A DNA stretch of 64,000 nt from Verrucomicrobiota bacterium. Its GTDB lineage: Bacteria > Verrucomicrobiota > Verrucomicrobiia > Opitutales > Opitutaceae. The first letter of the stretch is position 1. Each line of letters begins with the position of its first letter. The stretch covers positions 149,982 through 213,981 of the forward strand of contig JAEZUE010000047.1 in assembly GCA_023443455.1 (NCBI GenBank). Direction: 5' to 3'. The notes below the pieces were generated by a model. That model did no database searches, was not told where the DNA came from, and saw nothing but the letters and a program-made list of their open reading frames with translations. Position numbers and translations under genes: made by a program. Shown in pieces: positions 1 through 8,780 of this stretch.

Positions 1-336
1 GGCGATGCCGGTGACGTTCTCGAACTGGGCGACGGCCTCGCGCAGCTTGTCGGGCTCCTGGATGCCTTCGACGTACTTGACGCTGTCGGCGTGCTCGAAG
101 GCGAAGTTCGAGCCGTCGGACGACATCGATTTGAGTGTATCCTGAATCCGGTCCTCGATGCGGATGGCGCCGTTGGTGCCGAGGATAGTCTTGATGAAGA
201 ACTCCTCGAAGCCGCTGGTCTGGGCCTGCGTGACGACGAAGAAACCCACGCCGAAGACGATGCCGGCCAGGCTCATGATCATGGACCGGCGCTTGGCGGT
301 GAGGAACCGCAGCGCGATGCGAATGTTGGGCGACAT
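1..336 (-). CDS. ABC transporter permease, MacB/LolCE type (N-terminal part, cut by window edge)
   Basis: Only the first 112 codons lie in the window. The protein starts MSPNIRIALRFLTAKR, followed by a hydrophobic segment at about residues 20-38 (MSLAGIVFGVGFFVV) and the start of a periplasmic domain. One N-terminal membrane helix followed by a large periplasmic domain is the layout of MacB/LolC/LolE permeases. It is the last visible gene of a minus-strand series after the TolC-like and HlyD-like genes, 35 bp downstream of the adaptor gene. This supports a tripartite efflux or lipoprotein-type ABC export system. The substrate cannot be told, and the ATPase subunit is not in the window. Confidence 0.75.
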   Translation of the reverse strand, partial: MSPNIRIALRFLTAKRRSMIMSLAGIVFGVGFFVVTQAQTSGFEEFFIKTILGTNGAIRIEDRIQDTLKSMSSDGSNFAFEHADSVKYVEGIQEPDKLREAVAQFENVTGIA

Positions 337-371
337 CGGTTAGGGTGCCGGAGCGGGGCGGGGTTGGCCGG

Positions 372-1478
372 TCATTGGGCCATCGAGGTCGACACCCGGT
401 CGCCCGAGCGGAAGCGGTCGAGGTCCTCGACAACGACCAGCTCGCCCTCCTTGAGGCCGCGCAGGATCTCGACCGAATTGAGGCTCGCAAAACCGACCTC
501 GACGGTGCGCAGCTCGACCCGGCCCTCATTGACCACAAAAATGCTGCGGCCGAGCAGGGCGCGGCGCGGGATGACGATGGCATCGTCACGGGCATCGACG
601 ATGATGTTCACCTCGCCGGTGATGCCGGGGACGAGCAGCTTGTGATCCATCTCCACGGAGAGGTGCACCATGTAGCGCTGGGTGAGCGGGTCGGCGGCGG
701 GCAAAATCTTCACGACCGTGCCGGGGTATTGCGTGGCGCCGTAGCTGAGGAAGCGCAGGGTGGCGTGCTGCCCGATCCTCAAACCGGAGAAGTTCTCCTC
801 GCTGATCTTCGCCTCGACCACGCGGCTGTCGGCGATGATCGTGGCAACCGGCTCGCCCGAGGAGATGAGATCACCGGGGTTCGCGAAGATCACCGAGATG
901 ACCCCGTCGACGGGCGAGCGCACCGTCATGAGATCGCGTTTGCGCTGCATGACCTTGAGGTCGGTCTCGATGCGGGCGAGCGACTGCTGATTGGTCACAT
1001 TCTCGAGCTCGAGCTTCTGCTCGAGCTGCTTGACCGCGCGGCGCTGTTTTTCGACATCGACGGCGGTCATCGTGCCCTGCTTGAAAAGCCGTTCGAAGTT
1101 CTCGAGCTGATCGGAGGCGTTCTGCAGGTCGAACTCGGTGGCCGATCCGATCTCGATGCGCTTCTTGATCGCGGCCTGATCGTTCTGCAACTGCTCGATC
1201 TGGAAATCAACGTCGGTCTTGTCCAGTTCGATGAGCACCCCGCCCTTCGCGACCTTGGCGCTGAGATCGAGTCTGCTTTCGAGGACACGACCGCCGACAT
1301 CGCATTTCACCTGCAGCGCCCGCTCGGCCAAGACGGTGACCGAGCCCGGGACGGCGTTGATCGCCTTCTCGCGACTCGCGGCAACGACGCGTGCGTCGGG
1401 CCGCATCATCTGCAGACCGAACCAGGTGGCGACACCGACCAGAACAAGAATACCGAGGAACTTGAGTTTGAAGGACAT
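372..1478 (-). CDS. Efflux periplasmic adaptor subunit (HlyD/MacA family)
   Basis: A 368-residue membrane-fusion protein linking an inner-membrane transporter to an outer-membrane channel. An uncleaved signal anchor is visible at residues 5-25 (LKFLGILVLVGVATWFGLQ). A biotinyl-lipoyl-like half motif follows, then a long helical hairpin at about residues 90-170 rich in Q, E and L. The second lipoyl half (MTVRSPVDGVISVIFANPGD) and beta-barrel segments (VPGITGEVNIIVDARDDAIVIP) come after it. Length is normal for MacA-like adaptors. It lies between the TolC-like gene (16 bp upstream) and the ABC permease, so it probably serves a MacAB-type pump. Substrate unknown. Confidence 0.88.
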   Translation of the reverse strand: MSFKLKFLGILVLVGVATWFGLQMMRPDARVVAASREKAINAVPGSVTVLAERALQVKCDVGGRVLESRLDLSAKVAKGGVLIELDKTDVDFQIEQLQNDQAAIKKRIEIGSATEFDLQNASDQLENFERLFKQGTMTAVDVEKQRRAVKQLEQKLELENVTNQQSLARIETDLKVMQRKRDLMTVRSPVDGVISVIFANPGDLISSGEPVATIIADSRVVEAKISEENFSGLRIGQHATLRFLSYGATQYPGTVVKILPAADPLTQRYMVHLSVEMDHKLLVPGITGEVNIIVDARDDAIVIPRRALLGRSIFVVNEGRVELRTVEVGFASLNSVEILRGLKEGELVVVEDLDRFRSGDRVSTSMAQ

Positions 1479-1494
1479 CAGGGGACGAAAAGGA

Positions 1495-2835
1495 TCAATG
1501 GTGGACCTCGGACTTGCCCAAAGGATCCAAACCGCGGGAAGAAAGGTACTGGACGTTGGCGTTGAGATGCGCGGCCAAGGCCGCCTGCGTTAGGTAAAGG
1601 TTATTGTTCACCCCGGTCTGGGCGTCGTCGATCTGAGCCTGGGAAGCCAAGCCCTGCTCGAACTGCTGCTCCATGTGGGTGAGGCCTTCACGGGCCATGC
1701 GCAGACGCATCTTGGCAACCTGATAGGAGTCCCAGGTGAAGCGGATGTTGTTCTCCTCGCGCTGAAGAGCGCGGCCGAGGGTGTCGCGCAGGGAGGTCAG
1801 CCGCTGCTCGGCGCGCCGCAGACGGGTGAGCGCCGCTAGTTTTTGGCCCTTGTTGCTGAAGCCGTCGAAAAGGCTCCAGTTGACTCGAACGCCAACAAAG
1901 AGCGACTCGGTGAGGTATTTGTTGTTCGGATTGACGTCATCGGAGATCTCGTCGCGTCGGTTACCGGCAGCAAGGTCAAGCCGAGGGTAAAGCTGGTACT
2001 TCGGCCCGATGAGACCGAGCTTTGCTTTCTCCACTTCCTTCTCCGCGGCCAGCACGCCGGCGTGAGACTCGACCAAACTCGACCCGGCGGTGGATTGAAA
2101 CGCCGGAGCCTGCGAGAGCTCCGGGATCGAGTCAGGAAGGTCACCGACCGAAAAATCAGCCATGCCGGAAAGCGCCCGGAACGCATCCAACGCAAGATCC
2201 ATATCCGCCCGGGCACGCCGGGCGACCAGGTCGGAATCGTCCATGCGGAGCTGGTCAACCATGATCTGACCATAGGTGATCTGACCGCTCTTGTAGCGCT
2301 CCTGCTGGCGGCCGAGGTTGGCCTGCGCCATCCGGAAAACGTGCTCGGCATTGTTGAGCGAGAGCTTCTGAACCACGAGCCCCAGATAGGCGGAGCGGAC
2401 CTCCGCAGCGAGCAACCGATACGCTTCGCCGTAATTCAACCGGGATAGGCTTTCATCGATTCGGGAAATCTTGCGCGATGCCTCGAGCGCGCCCCAATGC
2501 CAAACCTGCTGTGTCAGCGAAATGTTGTAGGCAAACTGCTCATTGTTTTGCCGCGGACCATTCGCGCCTCGCTTCTCGCGTTGTAGATCGTAGTTCAGCG
2601 AAGCTCCCAAACGCGGCAGACTACTGGCTCGAGCCATGTAACCGTCTGCCTCCGCTTGGACCAGGTCGAGATTACGCTCCAGCATCCGGGGCGACTGGCG
2701 CATCGCCTGCTCGACAAGCACTTGAAGCTGAGGGATCTGGTCCTCCGGCAGTGCCAATCCGGCCTCGGAGGCTCCGGCAAAAACAGCGCCGGAAAGGGCA
2801 AAAGCTACAAAAGCACGCGCGATTGATTTCTTCAT
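1495..2835 (-). CDS. TolC-family outer membrane efflux protein
   Basis: A 446-residue outer-membrane channel subunit. The chosen ATG gives MKKSIARAFVAFALSGAVFA, a clear Sec signal peptide; an upstream in-frame extension exists but has no signal-peptide character. The mature part shows the OEP pattern of long amphipathic helices rich in A, Q, L and R in two related halves, with short strands such as SLNYDLQ and VRVNWSLFDGF. The family forms a trimeric barrel plus periplasmic tunnel. First gene of the minus-strand efflux operon, divergent from the polysaccharide ABC permease across a 235-bp spacer that should hold promoters for both directions. Confidence 0.88.
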   Translation of the reverse strand: MKKSIARAFVAFALSGAVFAGASEAGLALPEDQIPQLQVLVEQAMRQSPRMLERNLDLVQAEADGYMARASSLPRLGASLNYDLQREKRGANGPRQNNEQFAYNISLTQQVWHWGALEASRKISRIDESLSRLNYGEAYRLLAAEVRSAYLGLVVQKLSLNNAEHVFRMAQANLGRQQERYKSGQITYGQIMVDQLRMDDSDLVARRARADMDLALDAFRALSGMADFSVGDLPDSIPELSQAPAFQSTAGSSLVESHAGVLAAEKEVEKAKLGLIGPKYQLYPRLDLAAGNRRDEISDDVNPNNKYLTESLFVGVRVNWSLFDGFSNKGQKLAALTRLRRAEQRLTSLRDTLGRALQREENNIRFTWDSYQVAKMRLRMAREGLTHMEQQFEQGLASQAQIDDAQTGVNNNLYLTQAALAAHLNANVQYLSSRGLDPLGKSEVHH

Positions 2836-3070
2836 GGGTATTGCAGTTGAGCCGCGAAGACCACAGCCACCACCCGGAAGCAGCGCTCTCCAATCGACAA
2901 CAATCCGCAGAGCGCGACAGAAGCCCCATGGCGGGTCAAATACCAAAAACGACATCCCGCGAACCGGCGGTGCAGTCGCAGCCAAATGCGACCGGTCCTC
3001 CCCCCTGACCGGGCGGATCGGAGGAAATGTTTTGCCTTCACTTGGGGCGCCGACACAACTCGGCCGCTTT

Positions 3071-3913
3071 ATGGAGCGGACTGGAGCACCGACAAAACAA
3101 GGATGGCTCGCGCAGTTCGACGGCCTCTCGCCGTTGCTGCGCCATCGCTCGTTGCTGTGGCAATTCACCCAGCGCAATGTCGAGCTTCGCCACAAGGGCA
3201 GCCATCTCGGTCTGATCTGGTCGTTCCTCAACCCGTTGCTGATGCTGGGACTTTATGTCTTCGTCTTCGGCTTTGTTTTCGGCGGAAAATTCGGCGCCCG
3301 TGCCGGTGAGACCCGGGTCGATTACGCACTCGGCATCTTCGTGGGACTGAGCATCTTCCACTTCCTCGGGGAAGTACTGGGAGTCTCGCCCTCCGTCATC
3401 GTCGGCAACCCCAATTTTGTGAAGAAGGTGGTGTTCCCTCTGGAGATCCTGCCGGTAGCCACCGTCGGTGCGTCATTCGTCCATTTTCTCATCAGTATCG
3501 GGCTGACCGTCCTCGGGATCGTCTTCTTCGGCCCGGGACCAACCATCGGCATGCTCTGGTTGCCCGTGATCTTCATTCCAATCCTGCTGTTGTCGCTCGG
3601 CCTGGCGTGGTTCTGCGCGGCACTGGGCACCTTCTTCCGCGACATCAACCAGCTTACGTCGTTCCTGAGCATGGCGCTGATGTTCGCCAGCGCGGTCTTC
3701 TACCCGGCCTCGAGCATTCCGACTCCGGCCTGGGCGATTCTGCGCTTCAATCCGCTCATCCACGCGATCGAGCTCTCCCGGGCCACAGCCCTGTGGGGCA
3801 CACCGATGAACTGGCACCACCTAACGTATCTCTACGCCACCGGCGCCGCCTGTTTTGCCCTCGGCTACTGGGTTTTCCACAAGCTCCGCCCCGCCTTCGC
3901 CGACGTGCTCTGA
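3071..3913 (+). CDS. Polysaccharide ABC transporter permease (Wzm/TagG type)
   Basis: About 280 residues of an ABC-2 type permease exporting undecaprenyl-linked glycan. Six hydrophobic segments are visible, including LLMLGLYVFVFGFVFGGKF, FVHFLISIGLTVLGIVFF and FIPILLLSLGLAWFCAALG. The family motifs LRHRSLLWQFTQRNVELRHKG and FFRDINQLTSFLSMALMF are present. The frame opens earlier (2834), but that extension is basic and proline-rich, so the ATG at 3071 (MERTGAPTKQG) is preferred. Its partner ATPase is the Wzt-like gene at 6195, separated by two GDP-mannose dehydratase paralogues. Together they define an ABC-dependent O-antigen or capsule route. Confidence 0.88.
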   Translation: MERTGAPTKQGWLAQFDGLSPLLRHRSLLWQFTQRNVELRHKGSHLGLIWSFLNPLLMLGLYVFVFGFVFGGKFGARAGETRVDYALGIFVGLSIFHFLGEVLGVSPSVIVGNPNFVKKVVFPLEILPVATVGASFVHFLISIGLTVLGIVFFGPGPTIGMLWLPVIFIPILLLSLGLAWFCAALGTFFRDINQLTSFLSMALMFASAVFYPASSIPTPAWAILRFNPLIHAIELSRATALWGTPMNWHHLTYLYATGAACFALGYWVFHKLRPAFADVL

Positions 3914-3980
3914 TCTAGAATTTCGTTCTCCGACTTCTGACGACCGTCCACCGCCAACCGTCCCCAGCCCACCAACAATC

Positions 3981-4958
3981 ATGCCACGCGCCTTCATCAC
4001 CGGAATCACAGGCCAGGACGGGTCGTACCTCACAGAATTGCTGTTGGCAAAAGACTACGAGGTGCACGGCTTGGTCCACCGACCCGATACGATCGGAAAC
4101 AGCAACATCGCCCATCTCGTCAACGATTCGGAGATCATCAATAAACGACTCTTCCTGCACAACGGTTCCTACGAGGACGCCACCCATCTGCGCCGGATCA
4201 TCGCCAAGGCGCGACCCAACGAGTTCTATCACTTGGCCGGCCAATCCAGCCCGCGCCTGAGCCTTGAACTGCCCGAGGCCACCGTCGACAGCATCGGCAT
4301 GGGCACATTGCGTATTCTTGAGATTCTGCGCGATCTACCGGAACCGACCAAGCTCCTCTACGCCTCCTCCAGCGAGGTCTTCGGCTCCCCGCCCCACTCG
4401 CCGCAGGACGAGATGACACCCGTCAACCCCACCACACCCTACGGCGCTGCCAAGGCCTTCTCGCAGCACATGGGTCGAATCTACCGTATCGCCTACGGCC
4501 TGCCCACTTGTTCGGCCATCCTCTACAACCACGAATCGCCCCGGCGCAGCAGTGCGTTCGTGACGATGAAAATCGCGCGCGCAGCAGCACGTATAAGAAA
4601 GGGGCTGCAAAAAGACCTGACGCTCGGCAGCCTCGCCGGTCGGCGCGACTGGGGCTGGGCGCCCGATTATGTGCGCGGCATGTGGATGATGCTCCAGGCC
4701 AACCCCGTCGACGATTTCATCCTCGCAACCGGAGAACTCCATTCGGTCGAGGAACTCGTCGATACAGCTTTCCGCACCGTCGGGCTCGAGTGGCACGACT
4801 ACGTGAAATACGACCAAAAACTCGTGATGACCGTCGAGCCCAGCGCCCCCTGTGGCAACCCATCCAAGGCCCAGCGACTGCTCGGGTGGCAAAACACCGT
4901 GCCCTTCGCCGACATCGTCGCCCGCCTCGTCGAATCCGAACTCGCCAAGTGTGCCTAA
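3981..4958 (+). CDS. NAD-dependent epimerase/dehydratase, GDP-mannose 4,6-dehydratase paralogue
   Basis: A 325-residue extended SDR enzyme. The N-terminal dinucleotide-binding motif reads [11 protein letters not shown]. The catalytic Ser region is YASSSEVFG, and the Tyr-Lys pair lies in PYGAAKAF. The family-typical NHESPRR and [16 protein letters not shown] segments are present. It is clearly related to the next gene but diverged, particularly in the substrate-binding part ([19 protein letters not shown] in place of the [19 protein letters not shown] type). It may be a second GMD isoform, or an enzyme that dehydrates or reduces a different GDP- or CDP-sugar. Its place between the two ABC exporter genes ties it to glycan precursor supply. 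Confidence 0.82.
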   Translation: MPRAFITGITGQDGSYLTELLLAKDYEVHGLVHRPDTIGNSNIAHLVNDSEIINKRLFLHNGSYEDATHLRRIIAKARPNEFYHLAGQSSPRLSLELPEATVDSIGMGTLRILEILRDLPEPTKLLYASSSEVFGSPPHSPQDEMTPVNPTTPYGAAKAFSQHMGRIYRIAYGLPTCSAILYNHESPRRSSAFVTMKIARAAARIRKGLQKDLTLGSLAGRRDWGWAPDYVRGMWMMLQANPVDDFILATGELHSVEELVDTAFRTVGLEWHDYVKYDQKLVMTVEPSAPCGNPSKAQRLLGWQNTVPFADIVARLVESELAKCA

Positions 4959-5055
4959 TTCGCACTCCTCTCCGCATCCAATCGGTTTTCCCGCCGCGCC
5001 CCAACGGCCAGTTTCGAACTACCAACTTCAAACTTCCAACTACTTTCTTCCAGCC

Positions 5056-6063
5056 ATGAAACGCGCACTCATCACCGGCATCACCGGCCAAGACGGTTCC
5101 TATCTCGCCGAACTCCTTCTCGAGAAGGGCTACGAAGTCCACGGCATCGTCCGCCGGTCCAGCTCCGTCACCCGCACCCGCATCGACCACCTGAAGGGGT
5201 ATGAGCACGGCGAGAACAAGAAGCTGTTCCTCCACTACGGAGACCTCACCGATGCCGTCGCGTTGGTGAAACTGCTCTACCAGGTCCAGCCCGACGAAAT
5301 CTACAACCTCGCCGCCCAGAGCCATGTGCGCGTGAGCTTCGATATCCCGACCTATACCGGTGATGTCACCGGCCTCGGCGCCCAGCGCATCCTCGAGGCC
5401 ATCATCGAGTCGGGCATCGGCAAGAAGGTCCGTTACTACCAAGCCTCCTCGTCCGAGATGTTCGGCAAGGTCCAGGCCGTGCCGCAGACCGAGACCACAC
5501 CGCTCTACCCGCGCTCGCCCTACGCGTGCGCCAAGGTCTACGCGCACTACCTCACGATCAACTATCGCGAGTCCTACAACATGTTCGCCTGCTCGGGCAT
5601 CCTCTTCAACCACGAGTCCCCGCGCCGTGGTGAGAACTTCGTCACCCGCAAGATCACCCTCGCGGCCGCCCGCATCAAACTGGGTCTCCAGAAGGAACTC
5701 TACCTCGGCAATCTCGACTCCAAGCGCGACTGGGGCTTCGCGAAGGAATACGTCGAAGGCATGTGGCGCATGCTCCAGCAGGACCAGCCCGACGACTACG
5801 TCCTCGCGACCAACGAAACGTGGACGATCAAAGACTTCCTTGAAGCCTCGTTCGGCGCCGTCGACCTCGACTGGCAGAAGTACGTGAAGTTCGACGAACG
5901 TTTCATTCGCCCTGCTGAAGTCGATCTCCTCATCGGCGACTATTCGAAAGCCAAGGCCAAGCTCGGCTGGGAGCCCCAGACGCGCATGCACGCCTTGGCC
6001 AAGCTCATGGTCGATTCCGACCTCAAGCTCGCCCAGGCCGAGGCCTCGATCACCAAGAGCTGA
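5056..6063 (+). CDS. gmd: GDP-mannose 4,6-dehydratase
   Basis: A 335-residue enzyme converting GDP-D-mannose to GDP-4-keto-6-deoxy-D-mannose, the precursor of GDP-rhamnose, fucose and perosamine. It shows the NAD(P) motif [16 protein letters not shown], catalytic [10 protein letters not shown] and [13 protein letters not shown] (Tyr-x3-Lys), the conserved [16 protein letters not shown] and [18 protein letters not shown]. Length and motifs match canonical GMD. A C-terminal fucose-synthase partner is not seen in the window, so the ketosugar may be aminated by the DegT enzyme at 7642. A strong intrinsic terminator follows directly. Confidence 0.93.
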   Translation: MKRALITGITGQDGSYLAELLLEKGYEVHGIVRRSSSVTRTRIDHLKGYEHGENKKLFLHYGDLTDAVALVKLLYQVQPDEIYNLAAQSHVRVSFDIPTYTGDVTGLGAQRILEAIIESGIGKKVRYYQASSSEMFGKVQAVPQTETTPLYPRSPYACAKVYAHYLTINYRESYNMFACSGILFNHESPRRGENFVTRKITLAAARIKLGLQKELYLGNLDSKRDWGFAKEYVEGMWRMLQQDQPDDYVLATNETWTIKDFLEASFGAVDLDWQKYVKFDERFIRPAEVDLLIGDYSKAKAKLGWEPQTRMHALAKLMVDSDLKLAQAEASITKS

Positions 6064-6084
6064 ACGCCTTCGCCCGGCTCTCGA

Positions 6085-6129
6085 CCGCACCGGTTCCGCG
6101 CAGGCGACCGGTGCGGCTTCTTTTTTTTT
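6085..6129 (+). terminator. Rho-independent terminator after gmd
   Basis: A perfect 10-bp inverted repeat (CCGCACCGGT at 6085-6094 and ACCGGTGCGG at 6107-6116) with a 12-nt loop is followed within 5 nt by nine T residues. It sits 21 bp behind the gmd stop codon and ahead of the Wzt-like gene. It therefore splits the locus into at least two transcription units or attenuates read-through. Confidence 0.85.
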
Positions 6130-6194
6130 CCCAACACGGGCTTCCATCGTCCGTTCTCGACCTGATCGACACCCCCGCGTAACTCATTGACCGA

Positions 6195-7613
6195 ATGTCC
6201 GACGATATCGTCATCTCTGTCGAAAACGTCTCCAAAGCCTACCGGATCTGGAACGATCCGGGTGCACGCCTGAAGTCACCCCTAGTCGATGGCGCCGCCA
6301 GCCTGCTGCCCGCTGCTTCGTCAGCCCGAAACCGCCTCCACACCAAGGCCGCGAGCTACTACCGGGATTTCTACGCCCTGAAAGATATCTCGTTCCAAGT
6401 CCGAAAGGGCGAAGGAGTCGGGATCATCGGCCGCAATGGATCCGGAAAGTCGACCCTGCTCCAGATTATCGCCGGTACCCTCCAGCCCACCACCGGTTCG
6501 GTCCATGTGCGCGGCCGAGTCGCAGCACTGCTCGAACTCGGCAGCGGGTTCAACCCCGAGTTCACCGGCCGCGAGAACGTCTACCTCAACGCCGCCGTGC
6601 TCGGTCTCACCAAGTTCGAGACCGATGCGAGATTCGACAGCATCGCCACCTTTGCCGACATCGGCGACTTCCTCGACCAACCGGTCAAGACCTACTCCAG
6701 CGGGATGATGATGCGCCTCGCCTTCGCCGTGCAGACCGCCGTCGAACCTGACATCCTGATTGTCGACGAAGCCCTCTCCGTCGGTGATGCCCCTTTCCAA
6801 GCCAAGTGTTTCGCCCGGATCCGCGCACTACAGGAGAGCGGATGCTCCACTCTCTTCGTCTCCCACGATATCGGCACCATCCGCGCCTTCTGCACCCAAG
6901 CCGTCTGGCTGCGCAACGGTCTCGCCGCCGCCCAGGGGGCCAGCAACACGGTGTGCGGCGCCTACCAGAACGACTGCCTGCGAGCCATGGGGATGGCTTT
7001 GGCGGAGAACCCGCAGTTTCCCGCCACCACGCCGCCGCCCGCCACGAGCAACTCCCCACTCCCAACAAGCGACGCCGCCACAGAGGCGATCCTCGCCGAG
7101 AGCCGCGAGGAATTCGAGAAGACCGCCGAGACCAATCGGAAGGGCAGTCGGCACGTGGAGATCGCCAATTTTTTCCTCCAGGACGCCAGCGGGGCGCGCA
7201 GCACCGTAATCCGGTGGGACGAGGAAGTGACCGCCGTTTTCGTCCTGCGATCACACAACGGTTACCAAGGGGACTTCTACGTCTCGATTAACTTGCGGAC
7301 GCTCCAAGGGGTCCAACTGCTGACGTGTGCCGACCGTACTCATGGGAATCAGCTCCAGATTCCGCCGGGCGGCCACGCAGTCGTACGCCTGAAAACCCGG
7401 CTCCCGCTCCGCGCGGGTAAATACATCGTCTACGCTGGTCTCCATACCTTTTCGGAGGACGCACGATTCGAATTCGGCACCTACGACTTCACCCGTTCGA
7501 CCGCCGCCGACCTTGTGGGCCACGCCGCCTACATCGAGATCGCCCCGCAGTTCAACCTCGGTATCTACGGACCGGTCCAGCTAGAATCCGCGCTCAGCGT
7601 CGTTCCGACCTGA
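6195..7613 (+). CDS. Polysaccharide ABC transporter ATP-binding protein with C-terminal glycan-recognition domain (Wzt type)
   Basis: A 472-residue ATPase powering export of a lipid-linked polysaccharide. The ABC domain covers about residues 1-265: Walker A GRNGSGKST, Q-loop region LLELGSGFNPEFTGREN, signature TYSSGMMMRLAFA, Walker B ILIVDEAL, and switch His in FVSHD. After a low-complexity linker rich in P, T and S (about 275-295), a beta-rich domain runs to the end. It begins near RHVEIANFFLQD and includes INLRTLQGVQLLT and AGKYIVYAGLHTF. This is the Wzt C-terminal jelly-roll that reads the modified glycan end in O9a-type systems. It implies chain capping (for example by methyl or sulfo groups) before export, which fits the modifying enzymes nearby. 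Confidence 0.9.
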   Translation: MSDDIVISVENVSKAYRIWNDPGARLKSPLVDGAASLLPAASSARNRLHTKAASYYRDFYALKDISFQVRKGEGVGIIGRNGSGKSTLLQIIAGTLQPTTGSVHVRGRVAALLELGSGFNPEFTGRENVYLNAAVLGLTKFETDARFDSIATFADIGDFLDQPVKTYSSGMMMRLAFAVQTAVEPDILIVDEALSVGDAPFQAKCFARIRALQESGCSTLFVSHDIGTIRAFCTQAVWLRNGLAAAQGASNTVCGAYQNDCLRAMGMALAENPQFPATTPPPATSNSPLPTSDAATEAILAESREEFEKTAETNRKGSRHVEIANFFLQDASGARSTVIRWDEEVTAVFVLRSHNGYQGDFYVSINLRTLQGVQLLTCADRTHGNQLQIPPGGHAVVRLKTRLPLRAGKYIVYAGLHTFSEDARFEFGTYDFTRSTAADLVGHAAYIEIAPQFNLGIYGPVQLESALSVVPT

Positions 7614-7641
7614 CCCGCACCGCCCACTTAGCCCATCCCCC

Positions 7642-8757
7642 TTGACTACATTACCCACACCCAGCGACCCTGAGCGGCTGACTGTTACCAGAACGTCGCT
7701 CCCGCCCCTCGACGACTATGTCACACTTCTGCGCGGAGTTTGGGAACGAAACTGGGTTACCAACAACGGTCCGCTGGTACAAGAGCTTGAGCAAAAGTTG
7801 CGCACCCATCTCGGGGTCTCACATCTCTGGTTCGTCAACAACGGCACTACCGCCCTGCAGATCGCACTGAAGGCACTAGATCTGAAAGGCGAGGTCATCA
7901 CCACGCCCTTCAGTTATGTCGCCACCACCGGTGCCATCCTCTGGGAAAACCTCACCCCGGTGTTCGTGGACATACGGCCCGGCGATTTGACGCTAGACCC
8001 TGCGAAGATCGAGGCGGCCATAACCCCGCGAACCTCAGCCATCCTAGCCACTCACGTGTATGGCTTCCCCTGCGATACCGACACCATCGCAACTCTCGCG
8101 CGGCGACACGGACTGCGCGTCATCTATGATGCCGCCCACGCCTTCGGTTGCACCGTCGACGGGCGGTCGCTCGCGGCATTTGGTGACATCTCATGTCTGA
8201 GCTTCCACGCCACCAAACCCTTTCACACCATCGAAGGCGGTGCCGTGGTCATCAACGGCAACCCGGAACTGGCTGAACGCGTGCGCCTCATGCGTGCCTT
8301 CGGTCATCATGGGGACACCCACTACTGCCTCGGCATCAACGGCAAAAATTCCGAGCTACACGCCGCTATGGGACTGTGCAATCTGCCACGGTTGCCCGAG
8401 TTGACGGCGCAGCGGGCCGCCCAGATTGCGGGCTACCGGCAGCTACTTGCCTCCGTCCCGCAAATCCAGAATCTGACGAGCGGAATCGCGAACTTTCGTG
8501 CCAACGGCGGCTATTGCCCGATACTGCTGCCCAATGAACCAGCCGTCTTGCGGGCCCTTGCCTCGCTCGCGGCGATCGGGGTCCACCCACGCCGCTATTT
8601 CCACCCTGCACTGAACCGGTTGCCCTACCTTGCCCACGCCGCCTGCCCCGTCGCCGAGTCCGCCGCCGCGCGGGTACTCTGCCTGCCCATATCCGACCGC
8701 GTCACCCCCGCTCTCCAAGAACAGATTGTAGACGTCCTCACCCTTTCGCTCGGCTGA
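7642..8757 (+). CDS. DegT/DnrJ/EryC1/StrS-family sugar aminotransferase
   Basis: A 371-residue PLP-dependent enzyme that aminates a nucleotide-linked keto-sugar. The start is TTG, 28 bp after the Wzt stop; no better ATG precedes the conserved LPPLDDYVTLLRGVWERNWV region. Motifs include FVNNGTTALQIALKAL (phosphate binding), VIYDAAHAFGC (Asp contacting the pyridine N) and SFHATKPFHTIEGGAVV with the Schiff-base Lys. The HATK...EGG variant is common in FdtB/VioA-like 3- or 4-aminotransferases, so dTDP- or GDP-sugar substrates are both possible. With gmd and the NeuD-like acetyltransferase nearby, an N-acetylated amino-deoxy sugar such as a perosamine derivative is a reasonable guess. Confidence 0.87.
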   Translation: MTTLPTPSDPERLTVTRTSLPPLDDYVTLLRGVWERNWVTNNGPLVQELEQKLRTHLGVSHLWFVNNGTTALQIALKALDLKGEVITTPFSYVATTGAILWENLTPVFVDIRPGDLTLDPAKIEAAITPRTSAILATHVYGFPCDTDTIATLARRHGLRVIYDAAHAFGCTVDGRSLAAFGDISCLSFHATKPFHTIEGGAVVINGNPELAERVRLMRAFGHHGDTHYCLGINGKNSELHAAMGLCNLPRLPELTAQRAAQIAGYRQLLASVPQIQNLTSGIANFRANGGYCPILLPNEPAVLRALASLAAIGVHPRRYFHPALNRLPYLAHAACPVAESAAARVLCLPISDRVTPALQEQIVDVLTLSLG

Positions 8758-8780
8758 GGTCTTCGATTTTTGCCTCTTCG

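Noticed and set aside
345..1565. 406-codon plus-strand open frame opposite the HlyD-like gene
   Set aside because: Antisense shadow of the adaptor gene; no domain and biased composition.
3981..4958. Calling the first SDR gene gmd as well
   Set aside because: Overall similar to GMD, but the substrate-binding segment differs enough that a gene symbol would overstate certainty.
4717..6147. 476-codon minus-strand open frame opposite gmd
   Set aside because: Antisense to two genes with strong SDR motifs; low-complexity acidic and glycine content.
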